From positions 124,001 to 188,000 of the forward strand of contig DASWYF010000020.1 of the NCBI GenBank assembly GCA_036405135.1: DNA of 64,000 nt, given 5' to 3'. This document shows, piece after piece, positions 31,947-40,210 of this stretch. This stretch comes from Verrucomicrobiia bacterium. Lineage in GTDB: Bacteria; Verrucomicrobiota; Verrucomicrobiia; Limisphaerales; JAEYXS01. The notes under the pieces are model-generated. The model saw only the letters and a program-made list of their open reading frames with translations. It had not been told where the DNA came from and searched no databases. Every line of letters begins with the position of its first letter. Positions within the stretch are counted from its first letter, which is position 1. A program made the translations under genes and the position numbers.

Positions 31947-33329
31947 ATGGGGCGCGCGAATTATTGCAATGTCCTTTCTTCCGGCGAACAGACGCGCCGT
32001 GAGGTCTGGCATTTTACCCGTAATGGCAACCGTTGTGTGCCAGCCGGGCAAAAGGCGCTTGGCCCCATGGAAGCGCCTCCAGCCAACTGGGTGGCCAAAG
32101 GCTGGAGCCAGTTGTGGAACCCTTCCTTGAATGTCGCCTGGTTGCCGGACGACAAAGTTTTTCTGCGCGTGCTGCATTTGCCGCCTTGCGAGGAATCAGA
32201 AGTGCCCGCGATGGTGGAGTTTCAACTGGAAAAACTTTCTCCGCTGCCTTTGGCCCAGATCGTCTGGACGGTCGAGCATGTGCCTACGGCGCAATCGGTA
32301 CCGGGAACGCCCCGCACGGTTTTGGTCCTTATCGCCGCACGAGATGTGGTGGAAGAGCATCTGGGCAAGCTGGAAGCGGGCGGTTATCAGGCAGATCGTC
32401 TGGAGCTTCCGGCTATCCATGAACTGATCGAGCGGCCGGTGGCGGAGAACAGTGCGTGGATCTATCCGCGGAAAGAAGGCGAGAACGCGGCCTGCATCAT
32501 CGCATGGTGGTTCGGCGGAGTATTGCAACAGGCAAGCCTGTTCAAGCTGACCACGGAACCTAATTGGGTGCGCGAGTTGCAGGATCAAGTGGCGAAAGTT
32601 TCGTGGGCAGGTGAAGTGGAAGGGTGGTTTGTGACGCCTTTCAAGTGGCATCTGGTGGCGGATGACCAGACGGCGGCGAGCTGGCTGCCCGTGGTGCAGC
32701 AAGCCGCGGAGGGTGCAGTGGAGGTAGTGAAGCCCAAGCCCGTGACCGAACAGGCCACGGCGAGCGCAGCGCACGCCCTGCGGAAGGATATCAATCCCGG
32801 CCTGATGCCGCCGGATTATGCGGTGCGTTACCGCCAGCAATTTATCGAGCGCCTGTGGATGCGCAGTTTGGGGCTGGTGGCGTTGCTCTATGTCATCGGC
32901 GTGGGGGTCTATCTGGGAGCCCTGCAATACCGCATTTACCAGCGCAACAATCTGACGGCCAGGATCGACGATCTGGATCCGCAGTACAAGAAAACGGTGC
33001 AGCTGGGCGAGAAGATCAAGGTGGTGGAGAACCAGATCAACCTCCGGTTCGCGGCGCTGGATGCCTGGAAAACAATCGTGGTGAACCTGCCGGAGAACAT
33101 GACCCTTTCCACACTTTCATTCAGCAAAGGCTCACGCCTGAACGTGCAAGGGACAGTGGATGCCGCGAACAAGGACAAGGTGTACGATTATGCCGACCAG
33201 TTACGGGGATTGACAGTGAACGGCCATCCGGTCTTCAAGGAAGTGATGGTGCCCAATTCCAGCCGCATGGCGACCGGGAACTGGAACTGGTCCTTTGACT
33301 GCGAACTCGCCGGGGGGGACGAAAGATGA
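31947..33329 (+). CDS. GspL/PilM-PilN-like inner-membrane assembly protein
   Basis: A 460-residue protein starting one base after the ATPase stop. Residues 1-290 resemble a reduced actin-like PilM/GspL cytoplasmic domain (VFLRVLHLPPCEESEVPAMVEFQLEKLSPLP). One membrane helix follows (SLGLVALLYVIGVGVYLGAL), then a PilN-like periplasmic domain (AALDAWKTIVVNLPENMTLSTLSF, LNVQGTVDAANKDKVYDYADQL). In type II systems GspL anchors GspE to the membrane. The single-chain arrangement favours a GspL-like assignment. Sequence divergence is high, so the call rests on layout and context. Confidence 0.75.
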   Translation: MGRANYCNVLSSGEQTRREVWHFTRNGNRCVPAGQKALGPMEAPPANWVAKGWSQLWNPSLNVAWLPDDKVFLRVLHLPPCEESEVPAMVEFQLEKLSPLPLAQIVWTVEHVPTAQSVPGTPRTVLVLIAARDVVEEHLGKLEAGGYQADRLELPAIHELIERPVAENSAWIYPRKEGENAACIIAWWFGGVLQQASLFKLTTEPNWVRELQDQVAKVSWAGEVEGWFVTPFKWHLVADDQTAASWLPVVQQAAEGAVEVVKPKPVTEQATASAAHALRKDINPGLMPPDYAVRYRQQFIERLWMRSLGLVALLYVIGVGVYLGALQYRIYQRNNLTARIDDLDPQYKKTVQLGEKIKVVENQINLRFAALDAWKTIVVNLPENMTLSTLSFSKGSRLNVQGTVDAANKDKVYDYADQLRGLTVNGHPVFKEVMVPNSSRMATGNWNWSFDCELAGGDER

Positions 33330-33949
33330 GCAACTGGTGGCAAAATCTCAACCTGACTCCGCAGGAGCGCAAATTCGTCATCGGCGTGGTGATCGTGTTC
33401 GCCCTGGTGCTGAACTTTCTTTTCATCTTTCCGCAGTTCAAGAACTGGGGACCGGTGAACCAGGAGCGCGCAGAAAAGCTCAAGACTTTGGCGGATTACG
33501 AAAAGACGATCGCCGAGTTGCCGAAGATCCAGGCCCGCCTGGCCGAGCTGGAATCCACGAACAGCGCGCCGGTGGTGGCGGCCAGTGATGCATCGGCTCA
33601 CTATTCCCGTGCAGTCAACACGCTCGCCGCGCAGACGGGCCTTTCCTACAACAATATCAGCCCGCCCACGGTGAACTTGAATACTACGAACAAGTATTTC
33701 CAGGAACTGAGCCTCAAAATCACCCTCGTGGGCGCGGAAGAAAAAGCGGTGGTGAATTTTCTCTACCGTCTGAGTGACGGCAATTCCTCCGTGCGGGTGC
33801 GGGAGTTTTCCCTGGCACCGGACAGTACCAAGATGCTATTGCGGGGCTATCTCACACTGGTGGCCAATTACGAAGTGGAGAAGAAGGAACGGACGGCCAG
33901 CGGTCCGCTGGCCAACAAATCAACCAATTTAACTGACAAGACCCCATGA
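33326..33949 (+). CDS. PilO/GspM-like inner-membrane assembly protein
   Basis: A 207-residue protein whose ATG overlaps the upstream stop (ATGA). It has a short cytoplasmic tail, one membrane helix (KFVIGVVIVFALVLNFLFIF), a coiled coil (VNQERAEKLKTLADYEKTIAELPKIQARLAELEST) and a ferredoxin-like periplasmic domain (FQELSLKITLVGAEEKAVVNFLYRLSD). This is the PilO/GspM plan; such proteins pair with PilN/GspL. Operon position supports it. Confidence 0.78.
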   Translation: MSNWWQNLNLTPQERKFVIGVVIVFALVLNFLFIFPQFKNWGPVNQERAEKLKTLADYEKTIAELPKIQARLAELESTNSAPVVAASDASAHYSRAVNTLAAQTGLSYNNISPPTVNLNTTNKYFQELSLKITLVGAEEKAVVNFLYRLSDGNSSVRVREFSLAPDSTKMLLRGYLTLVANYEVEKKERTASGPLANKSTNLTDKTP

Positions 33950-36255
33950 AGAAGAACCTCCCGTTGACCGCCATCTGTCTGGGGGCAGTGGCTTTGAATC
34001 TTACGGCCCAAACGCCGCCCGCTCCGGGTGGCCCGCCGGCGCCTGGCTCGACGAACATGATCCGCCGCCCGTCGCGCACGCCGCAGACGCCAGCCGCTCC
34101 GGGTTCGCCTGTCGCGCCGCAAGCCCAGACGCCGCCTGCGCCGCAAGCGCCGCCGGCCTTGCCTGCGGTTCCACCAGCACCCAGTTCTCCTGCCGCGCCG
34201 GCTCCTGCTCCGGGAATGGTGCAGGCGGTGACGCCCGGCGCAAACCAGCCGCTGCCAAACGTAGCGGCACAGGTGGCACCGGGCTCCGGCGCAGTGAATG
34301 CCGCCGGTGAACAATTGATCCCGATCGAGGATCTGAGGTTCCCGCAGATGGAACTCTCGCAATTCATCAAGTTTTACGCGGAGCAGGTGGGGCGCACCAT
34401 CATCCAGGGAACAGCGATCGCGCCATTACTGAAGGCGACTGTTTCCTTGGAGATCCAGACACCGCTGACCAAATCGGAACTGCTCCAGGCCATGGATACT
34501 GTGCTGGCGCAGAATGGCGTGGTGATCCTGCCGATGGGCGAAAAGCTGGCCGTGGCCGTGCCAGAAGCGATGGCGTTTCAGCAAGGCACGCGTTTCAAAA
34601 CCGCCGGGGACATGATCGTGGAGGCGCAGTCTTACGAGACACGCATCGTCACACTCACGAATGCGCTGCCGAGCGAGATGCAGCAGGTGCTGACGCCGTT
34701 CAGCAAAGTACCGAACGGCATCATACCGATCGATGGCACGCGCAAGCTGATCCTGCGTGATTACTCCGTGAACATCGCGCGCATGGTCGAGATCATCAAA
34801 GAGCTCGATGTGAACATCCCGATGGAAGTGGAGCTGGAATTGATCCCGATCAAGTACGCCTTGTCGGCGGATATGGCCTCCGTATTGGGCAGCCTGACCT
34901 CCGGCGGATCGGTGGGCAGCACGGGTGCGCGGACGACGGGAACGACCGGACGATCCGGCACCACCAGCCGTTTATCCGGCGCGAACAGCCGCACGGGCGG
35001 CAGCTTGGGCGTGGGCAACACCGGCGGATTTGGGGGGCAACAAGGTGGTGTGAACACTTTGCAGAACCGTCCCGGCACCACAGGGAATGTGGCTGGCAAC
35101 CAGGCGAATTTTCAGAACCAGCTCGCCAACATCGTGAACCGGGCCGCGTCAGGCGGCAGCTTGCCGATCTTGGGTGATGCGAAGATCATCCCCGATGAGC
35201 GCACGAATGCTTTGCTCGTTTTCGGCACGAAGGAAGAACGGGACATGATCAAGAAGATCATCAAGGAGCTGGATGTGGTGCAGCAACAGGTGCTGATCGA
35301 AGCGGTCATCATGGAAGTTTCTTTGAGCGACTCCTTTAACTTCGGGGTGTCTGCGGCCAACGCCACATCCTTTGACAAGGGTGCGAAACGCCTCTTCGGC
35401 GGGAGCAAATTCACCGACTTCGGCAGTCTGACGAATTTTCCGGGCGGTTTGGACAATGGCTTCAGCTACTTCGGCCAGATGGGCAGTTGGGATCTGGCGG
35501 TGAGCGCCACAGCGGGTGATGGATCCATCAACGTTCTCTCACGTCCGCGCATCCAGACGTCACACGCGGTGGAGGCATCGTTGTTCGTCGGCCAGACGGT
35601 GCCTTTCATCACGGGCACCACCTCGGACATCAACGGTGGTGCGCGTTCCCAGTTCCAGAACCAGCCGGTGGGCATCAACTTGAGCGTGCTGCCTTTGATC
35701 AACCAGGATGGCCTGGTGGTGCTGGACATCGACCAGCAGGTGGCGCAGTTGGGTGAGAACCGTGAGATCGACGGCAACCTGGTGCCGACGACCACGGAGC
35801 GCAACGCCACCGCGCGAGTCGCCGTGAAGAATGGCGAAACGGTGATCTTGGGCGGCTTCATCAGCTCCAACAAACGCAAGAGCAAGACGGGTGTGCCGTT
35901 CCTGAAGGACATCCCGGTGCTGGGCGCTTTGTTCAGCCAGAAGAGTGATAACAATGACCGGGTGGAACTGATCGTGTTGATCCGTCCGACGGTGTTGAAG
36001 ACGCCGGAGATCGCGAGCAGTGTGGCGGAGTCTGAGCGTCAACGCCTCTCCGGTGTGCGTAAGGCGGAGATGGACATCCTGAATGAGGAGAGCAAGCTGG
36101 CGGAGAAATCCGAGAAGGAGATGGAGAAGATGAAGAAGTCCCGGAAGCCGGTGGTGAAGGATGAGATGTTACTGCCGGGCAATCCGCTCCAGCCGACGCC
36201 TGTGCCGGCTGATCCGAATGCGGTCCCGGCCACGCCACCGGCATCGAAGCAGTAA
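33946..36255 (+). CDS. gspD: Type II/IV secretin GspD/PilQ-like
   Basis: A 769-residue outer-membrane channel protein, coupled to the previous gene by an ATGA overlap. After a signal peptide comes a Pro/Ala-rich stretch (about residues 20-105), N-domains (ALPSEMQQVLTPFSK; LDVNIPMEVELELIPIKYA), then a Gly/Thr/Ser-rich insert at about residues 312-400 splitting an N-domain. The secretin core has QQVLIEAVIMEVSLSD, INVLSRPRIQTS, VGQTVPFITG and VELIVLIRPTVL. Residues 690-769 are a charged tail. It forms the ring through which substrate or pilus exits. A strong terminator ends the operon. Confidence 0.9.
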   Translation: MKKNLPLTAICLGAVALNLTAQTPPAPGGPPAPGSTNMIRRPSRTPQTPAAPGSPVAPQAQTPPAPQAPPALPAVPPAPSSPAAPAPAPGMVQAVTPGANQPLPNVAAQVAPGSGAVNAAGEQLIPIEDLRFPQMELSQFIKFYAEQVGRTIIQGTAIAPLLKATVSLEIQTPLTKSELLQAMDTVLAQNGVVILPMGEKLAVAVPEAMAFQQGTRFKTAGDMIVEAQSYETRIVTLTNALPSEMQQVLTPFSKVPNGIIPIDGTRKLILRDYSVNIARMVEIIKELDVNIPMEVELELIPIKYALSADMASVLGSLTSGGSVGSTGARTTGTTGRSGTTSRLSGANSRTGGSLGVGNTGGFGGQQGGVNTLQNRPGTTGNVAGNQANFQNQLANIVNRAASGGSLPILGDAKIIPDERTNALLVFGTKEERDMIKKIIKELDVVQQQVLIEAVIMEVSLSDSFNFGVSAANATSFDKGAKRLFGGSKFTDFGSLTNFPGGLDNGFSYFGQMGSWDLAVSATAGDGSINVLSRPRIQTSHAVEASLFVGQTVPFITGTTSDINGGARSQFQNQPVGINLSVLPLINQDGLVVLDIDQQVAQLGENREIDGNLVPTTTERNATARVAVKNGETVILGGFISSNKRKSKTGVPFLKDIPVLGALFSQKSDNNDRVELIVLIRPTVLKTPEIASSVAESERQRLSGVRKAEMDILNEESKLAEKSEKEMEKMKKSRKPVVKDEMLLPGNPLQPTPVPADPNAVPATPPASKQ

Positions 36256-36273
36256 GTCTTTATAAAAATCACA

Positions 36274-36311
36274 AGCCCGGAACTGTGGAAACAGTTCCGG
36301 GCTTTTTGTTT
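36274..36311 (+). terminator. Rho-independent terminator of the secretion operon
   Basis: AGCCCGGAACTGT (36274-36286) and ACAGTTCCGGGCT (36291-36303) form a perfect 13-bp stem with a GGAA loop, followed by TTTTGTTTT. It lies 18 bases past the secretin stop. Confidence 0.92.
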
Positions 36312-36335
36312 TCCAGTATCAGCCAGAAAACCGCT

Positions 36336-36740
36336 CTAATGCTTCGCGCCCTGATCGATCCATGCGCGCAGGAGGGCGATCTGGTCTTTGTTCAGTGCGG
36401 GATATTTTTCGCGTTTGTCCGTGGGGGGCATCTCGGATTCGGCGATGAGGTCCGCCACGTAATGGATGAGCGGGCTTTTGGCGCTGTTGCCGGGGATGAT
36501 GGGGACATCGCTGCCGCTGCCTTTGGTCAGGCCCTCAATGGTATCAGTCTTGTAGCCGCCTTTGGGTTTTTCACCGGAATGGCATTCGGTGCAGGACTTG
36601 TCCAAGAGCGGCTTGATGTCTTTGGCGAACTCCACCTTTTGTTTCGCCGGGGTGGGTAGTTTTTTGATGTCCACCGTGTCTGCTCCGAGTGCGGAGATGG
36701 TCAGGCAGCAGGAGAGGCTGAGGATCAACTGGGTTCGCAT
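36336..36740 (-). CDS. Small periplasmic c-type cytochrome (planctomycete-type)
   Basis: A 134-residue protein with a signal peptide ending ISALGA and one haem site, CTECH, in DIKPLLDKSCTECHSGEKPKGGY. A late methionine in AESEMPPTDKREKYPAL is a candidate sixth haem ligand, followed by IALLRAWIDQGAKH. This matches the short cytochrome domain common in Planctomycetes and Verrucomicrobia. It is paralogous to the gene at 36851-37231. The electron partner is unknown. Confidence 0.88.
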   Translation of the reverse strand: MRTQLILSLSCCLTISALGADTVDIKKLPTPAKQKVEFAKDIKPLLDKSCTECHSGEKPKGGYKTDTIEGLTKGSGSDVPIIPGNSAKSPLIHYVADLIAESEMPPTDKREKYPALNKDQIALLRAWIDQGAKH

Positions 36741-36801
36741 AGGCTTTATCCGGTCTGGTCTAGCAGACGTGTGCAGTGGGGGGAAGATTCATAAATAAAA
36801 A

Positions 36802-36824
36802 AGGCTCCGGGGTGACCGGAGCCT
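36802..36824 (-). terminator. Intrinsic terminator of the second cytochrome gene
   Basis: A 9-bp stem AGGCTCCGG/CCGGAGCCT with a five-base loop lies 26 bases past the 36851-37231 gene on the minus strand. On that strand it is followed by TTTTTTATTTATG. Confidence 0.85.
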
Positions 36825-36850
36825 TTTGTGAAAACTGTTTGGGACCAAGA

Positions 36851-37231
36851 TTACTTGGCGCCTTGATCGATCCAGGCGCGGACGAGGCCGATCTGTTCCT
36901 TGGTCAGGGCCGGGAACTTATCGCGCTTGTCCAGCGGGGGCATCTCGGAATCAGCCACGAGGTCGGCCATGAGGTGGACGAGTTCGCTCTTGGCGCTGTC
37001 ACCTTTGACGGCTTCCTTGAGGATGCCTTCCTTGGTTTCCATGCTGTATTTGCCTTTCGGCTTCTCGCCGGAGTGGCATTTCACGCAGGACTTCTCGAAG
37101 AGGGGCTTGATGTCCTTGTCGAAATCAACGGTCTTTTTGGCGGCCGGCGGCAGCTTGCTGGCATCGCCCAGATCGGCTTGGGCAGCAAAGGCGAGCGCCA
37201 CAACACTCAAGGTGGTGATGATCAATTTCAT
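36851..37231 (-). CDS. Small periplasmic c-type cytochrome (planctomycete-type), paralogue
   Basis: A 126-residue protein with a signal peptide (LIITTLSVVALAFAAQA) and one haem motif, CVKCH, in DIKPLFEKSCVKCHSGEKPKGKY. The candidate axial Met lies in ADSEMPPLDKRDKFPAL, followed by RAWIDQGAK. Its sequence closely matches the cytochrome encoded next, and each has its own spacing and terminator, indicating a duplicated but separately transcribed pair. ATG 37231 is preferred; 37237 (MPM...) is possible. The longer ORF start has no signal-peptide logic. Confidence 0.88.
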   Translation of the reverse strand: MKLIITTLSVVALAFAAQADLGDASKLPPAAKKTVDFDKDIKPLFEKSCVKCHSGEKPKGKYSMETKEGILKEAVKGDSAKSELVHLMADLVADSEMPPLDKRDKFPALTKEQIGLVRAWIDQGAK

Positions 37232-37475
37232 AGGCATAAATGAGACAGCTAAGTTTCTATACCGTTCACCGGGGCTTATGCACGTCAAAAATGCAGGTTA
37301 TGCGGTGACCGCTGATTTCTTCGACGCTGGCAGCGGGTTTTCTCTTCAAAACGGTTTTTTGGGCGGTTTCCTGTGCTGGTAAAGGATTGGCCGCCAAGGT
37401 ATTAACAATCCTGTAACCAAATCGGAACTGCCTCCGTCTCACCTAATGACGAAAGTCATCACTTAAACCAAACCT

Positions 37476-37769
37476 ATGAAGAAACTTATCCTCATCGCAG
37501 TTGTGCTCGCCATGTTCGGCGGAGCCACGGTCAATGCCCAGGAATCCAAGGAAGAAAAGAAGAAGAAGGCTGAAGAGGCCGCCTTGAAGAAGTATGACAA
37601 GAATGCCAATGGCAAGCTGGACGACGAAGAGAAGGCGGCCATGAAGAAGGACCGCGAAGAAGCCATCAAGAAGTATGACAAGAATGGCGATGGCAAGCTG
37701 GATGACGCCGAGAAGGCCGCCCAGAAGGAAGACATGAAGAAGAAGGGTGACAAAAAGAAGAAGGAATAA
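37476..37769 (+). CDS. Exported EF-hand protein, Lys/Asp/Glu-rich
   Basis: A 97-residue protein with a signal peptide (LILIAVVLAMFGGATVNA) and two canonical EF-hand loops, DKNANGKLDDEE and DKNGDGKLDDAE, about 28 residues apart within lysine-rich helices. The tail is almost pure Lys with Asp/Glu. It should bind two calcium ions in the periplasm or outside. A small hairpin ATGAC-GAAA-GTCAT (37446-37459) lies in its leader and an intrinsic terminator follows. It may share a theme with the EF-hand-containing protein at 54844-57120. Confidence 0.85.
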   Translation: MKKLILIAVVLAMFGGATVNAQESKEEKKKKAEEAALKKYDKNANGKLDDEEKAAMKKDREEAIKKYDKNGDGKLDDAEKAAQKEDMKKKGDKKKKE

Positions 37770-37788
37770 TCCCCTTCCATCTGATTTC

Positions 37789-37829
37789 AACCCCGTCTGC
37801 AAGCAATGTGCAGACGGGGTTTCTTTTTT
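37789..37829 (+). terminator. Rho-independent terminator of the EF-hand gene
   Basis: AACCCCGTCTGC (37789-37800) pairs perfectly with GCAGACGGGGTT (37810-37821), 12 bp, followed by TCTTTTTT. It lies 19 bases after the stop. Confidence 0.9.
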
Positions 37830-37865
37830 GAGGAATGCGGCGCACTTTGGTGTCTCATACGTCAT

Positions 37866-38690
37866 ATGCTCCGTCCCGTGAGACAGCACGCCCACCGGTT
37901 GCTTGCCCTGCTTGGCGCGGTGGTCGGCATCCTCGTGCTCTTCGGGAGTATGCGTGCCTTTGGCCGCTGGCGGGCGGAGCACGCGCAGTATGCGCCGCCG
38001 CCGGAGGGGATGGTAATCGTTCCGGCGGGCTGGTTCTGGATGGGGAGTGATGAGCCTGAGTCCGAGCCCGATGAGCGGCCGCGCCGTCGAGTTTATCTGC
38101 CCGCCTATTACATCGATGTGTATGAGGTGACCAACCGGGAGTTCAAACGGTTCAAGCCAGCGCACAATTATCCGGAGGGGGAAGATTCTTTGCCTGTGAC
38201 GAAGGTCTTTAAGCCGGAGGCCATCGCGTATGCGGAATGGGCCGGAAAACGGCTGCCGAGCAATGCGGAGTGGGAGAAGGCGGCGCGGGGCACGGATGGA
38301 AGGCGGTATCCGTGGGGTGATCAGTTCGAGACGAACCGGGCGAACTTGGATCCGGAGAAAGTGTTTCAGGCGACGGGAAAACTTTGTGTGTTGCCTATCA
38401 CTGTGGAGGGACGAAGGAAGATCGAGCCGGGGATATTTCCTCTGGGAGCGAGTCCTTATGGTGCCATGGATATGGCGGGGAATGTTTGGGAGTGGGTGAG
38501 TGATAACCACAAGGATTCGGTGTGGTTGCATCTGTTCGGAGAACGCGGTGAGCGTGGGATCATCCGTGGTGGTGCGTATGCCTATAGTCCCCAGCAGGCG
38601 CGGACTTCGCATCAGGCTTTTGAAGCCTTGAACTCGACGTGCAATGATGTGGGTTTTCGTTGTGTGATGCCGGCCAGGCGGCTTCGTTGA
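37866..38690 (+). CDS. FGE/SUMF1-fold (formylglycine-generating-enzyme-like) protein without catalytic cysteines
   Basis: A 274-residue protein with an N-terminal membrane anchor (LLALLGAVVGILVLFGSM) and an FGE-sulfatase domain: GMVIVPAGWFWMGSDEPESEPDE, YYIDVYEVTNREFKRF, RLPSNAEWEKAARGTDGRRYPWGD, MDMAGNVWEWVSDN and a final DVGFRC. The segment that in true FGE carries the two catalytic cysteines reads IIRGGAYAYSPQQARTSHQ here, without cysteine. It is therefore probably a binding protein that reuses the fold. ATG 37866 is chosen as it starts just before the anchor; the 37806 start would lie inside the preceding terminator. Confidence 0.83.
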   Translation: MLRPVRQHAHRLLALLGAVVGILVLFGSMRAFGRWRAEHAQYAPPPEGMVIVPAGWFWMGSDEPESEPDERPRRRVYLPAYYIDVYEVTNREFKRFKPAHNYPEGEDSLPVTKVFKPEAIAYAEWAGKRLPSNAEWEKAARGTDGRRYPWGDQFETNRANLDPEKVFQATGKLCVLPITVEGRRKIEPGIFPLGASPYGAMDMAGNVWEWVSDNHKDSVWLHLFGERGERGIIRGGAYAYSPQQARTSHQAFEALNSTCNDVGFRCVMPARRLR

Positions 38691-38747
38691 GGAAGGATAA
38701 CACAGCATGGCTATTTCTGTGATCTAGGTCATATTGCGGACGGAATC

Positions 38748-39995
38748 ATGAACGAGCTTTTGATCATCCTGAAACCGATCGCGCTATCGCTGGCGTTGGG
38801 TTTGCTGGTGGGTTTGCAGAGGGAGCGGACGAATGCGACGCTCGCGGGGTTTCGCACGTTTCCGTTGATAACATTGGCGGGGGCGATGAGTGCGTTGCTG
38901 GCGGCTGAGTTCGGCGGATGGATCGTGGCGATGGGGTTTGTGGTGATCGGCGCGATGGTGGTGGTGGGCAATCTGGCGGAGATGAAGAAGCCGCATCCGG
39001 ACACGGGTGTGACGACGGAAACGGCGATGCTGGTGATGTATTGCGTGGGCGCGTATCTGGTGGTGGGTTCGGCGATGGTGGGAGTGATCGTGGGTGGAGT
39101 GGTGGCGGTGTTGCTGCACTTGAAGCCGGAGATGAAGCGGTTTGCGGGCAAGATCGGGGATGAGGATTTCAAGGCGATCATGCAGTTCGTGGTGATCAGC
39201 ATGATCATTCTGCCGGTGTTGCCGAACGAGTATTACGGACCTTATTCGGTGCTGAATCCGTTCAAGTTGTGGCTGATGGTGGTGTTCATCGTGGGGCTGA
39301 GCCTGACGGGGTATGTCATCTACAAATTTTTTGGGGAGAAGGCGGGGACGTTGACGGGTGGTATCTTGGGCGGACTCATCTCCAGCACGGCGACGACGGT
39401 GAGTTATGCACGGCGCACGAAGGAGAGTCCGAACACGGCATCGCTGGCGGCAGTGGTGCTGATGATCGCATCGGCGATCGTGTTCATCCGGGTGTTGCTG
39501 CTGATCGTCACGACGGCGCCTGCGTTTTTCCGGGAGGCGGTGGGGCCGATCAGTGCGTTGCTGGTGATCACGATCGTGCTGGCTGGTGTGGCGTGGTTCA
39601 AGGGGCGTGATGGGAAATCCAAGATGCCGGAGCAGAAGAACCCCTCGGAGCTGAAGGCGGCACTGGTGTTTGGGGCGATGTATGGATTGGTGCTGCTGGG
39701 GGTGGCGGCGGCGAAGGAGAACTTCGGTGAACGAGGGTTGTATGCGGTGGCGATCTTATCCGGGCTGACGGATATGGATGCGATCACGTTGTCTGTATCT
39801 CAAATGGTGCAGCAGCAGCATGTGGATGGGAGGACGGGTTGGAGATTGGTGATCGTGGCGGCATTGTCGAATCTGGTTTTTAAGACGGGCATTGTGGCGG
39901 TGTTGGGGAACCCGGCGTTGTTGGGGAGGGTGGCGATGTTGTTCGGTGGGGCGTTCATCGGGGGATTGGTGATCATTTTTGCGTGGCCGGGGTGA
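38748..39995 (+). CDS. MgtC/SapB-DUF4010 family membrane protein
   Basis: A 415-residue polytopic protein with about twelve hydrophobic segments. The N-terminal third is MgtC/SapB-like (LALGLLVGLQRERTNATLAGFRTFPLITLAGAMSALL, then TTETAMLVMYCVGAYL). The remainder matches DUF4010 (ISMIILPVLPNEYYGPYSVLNPFKLWLMVVFIVGLSLTGYV, GGILGGLISSTATTVSYARR, AILSGLTDMDAITLSVSQMV). The function of this two-domain family is not settled; links to magnesium or envelope stress come from MgtC. No partner gene is obvious. Confidence 0.87.
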   Translation: MNELLIILKPIALSLALGLLVGLQRERTNATLAGFRTFPLITLAGAMSALLAAEFGGWIVAMGFVVIGAMVVVGNLAEMKKPHPDTGVTTETAMLVMYCVGAYLVVGSAMVGVIVGGVVAVLLHLKPEMKRFAGKIGDEDFKAIMQFVVISMIILPVLPNEYYGPYSVLNPFKLWLMVVFIVGLSLTGYVIYKFFGEKAGTLTGGILGGLISSTATTVSYARRTKESPNTASLAAVVLMIASAIVFIRVLLLIVTTAPAFFREAVGPISALLVITIVLAGVAWFKGRDGKSKMPEQKNPSELKAALVFGAMYGLVLLGVAAAKENFGERGLYAVAILSGLTDMDAITLSVSQMVQQQHVDGRTGWRLVIVAALSNLVFKTGIVAVLGNPALLGRVAMLFGGAFIGGLVIIFAWPG

Positions 39996-40021
39996 GGGGG
40001 AGTGCCCTCTTTGAGCGCAGG

Positions 40022-40066
40022 AGCACCCCTCACCCCGGCCCTCTCCCCTCCGAGGGGCGAGGGTGA
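40022..40066. repeat. CCCTCACCCCGGCCCTCTCCCC-type dispersed intergenic element
   Basis: A pyrimidine-rich stretch (CACCCCTCACCCCGGCCC, then TCTCCCCTCC) folds back through CCCCTC(C)/GAGGGG and is followed by CGAGGGTG, complementary to the CACCCC start. Near-identical elements are common between genes in many bacteria. It lies 27 bases past the DUF4010 stop. Confidence 0.55.
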
Positions 40067-40210
40067 TGCGTGTTGTCTTGCTTTCTTCATCCATTGGCAT
40101 TTGTGCAGTGTCAGTAGGAGGCTTGATGGGCGGGGATGCCCACGCTCCGCGTGACAATCCTTCCTTCATCCCTTACGCTCCGGCTTCCGTTACGGTCGTG
40201 ATCAGTTTAG

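Noticed and set aside
37443-38708. 421-codon minus-strand ORF
   Set aside because: Spans the reverse of the EF-hand and FGE-like genes and their terminator; no protein family.
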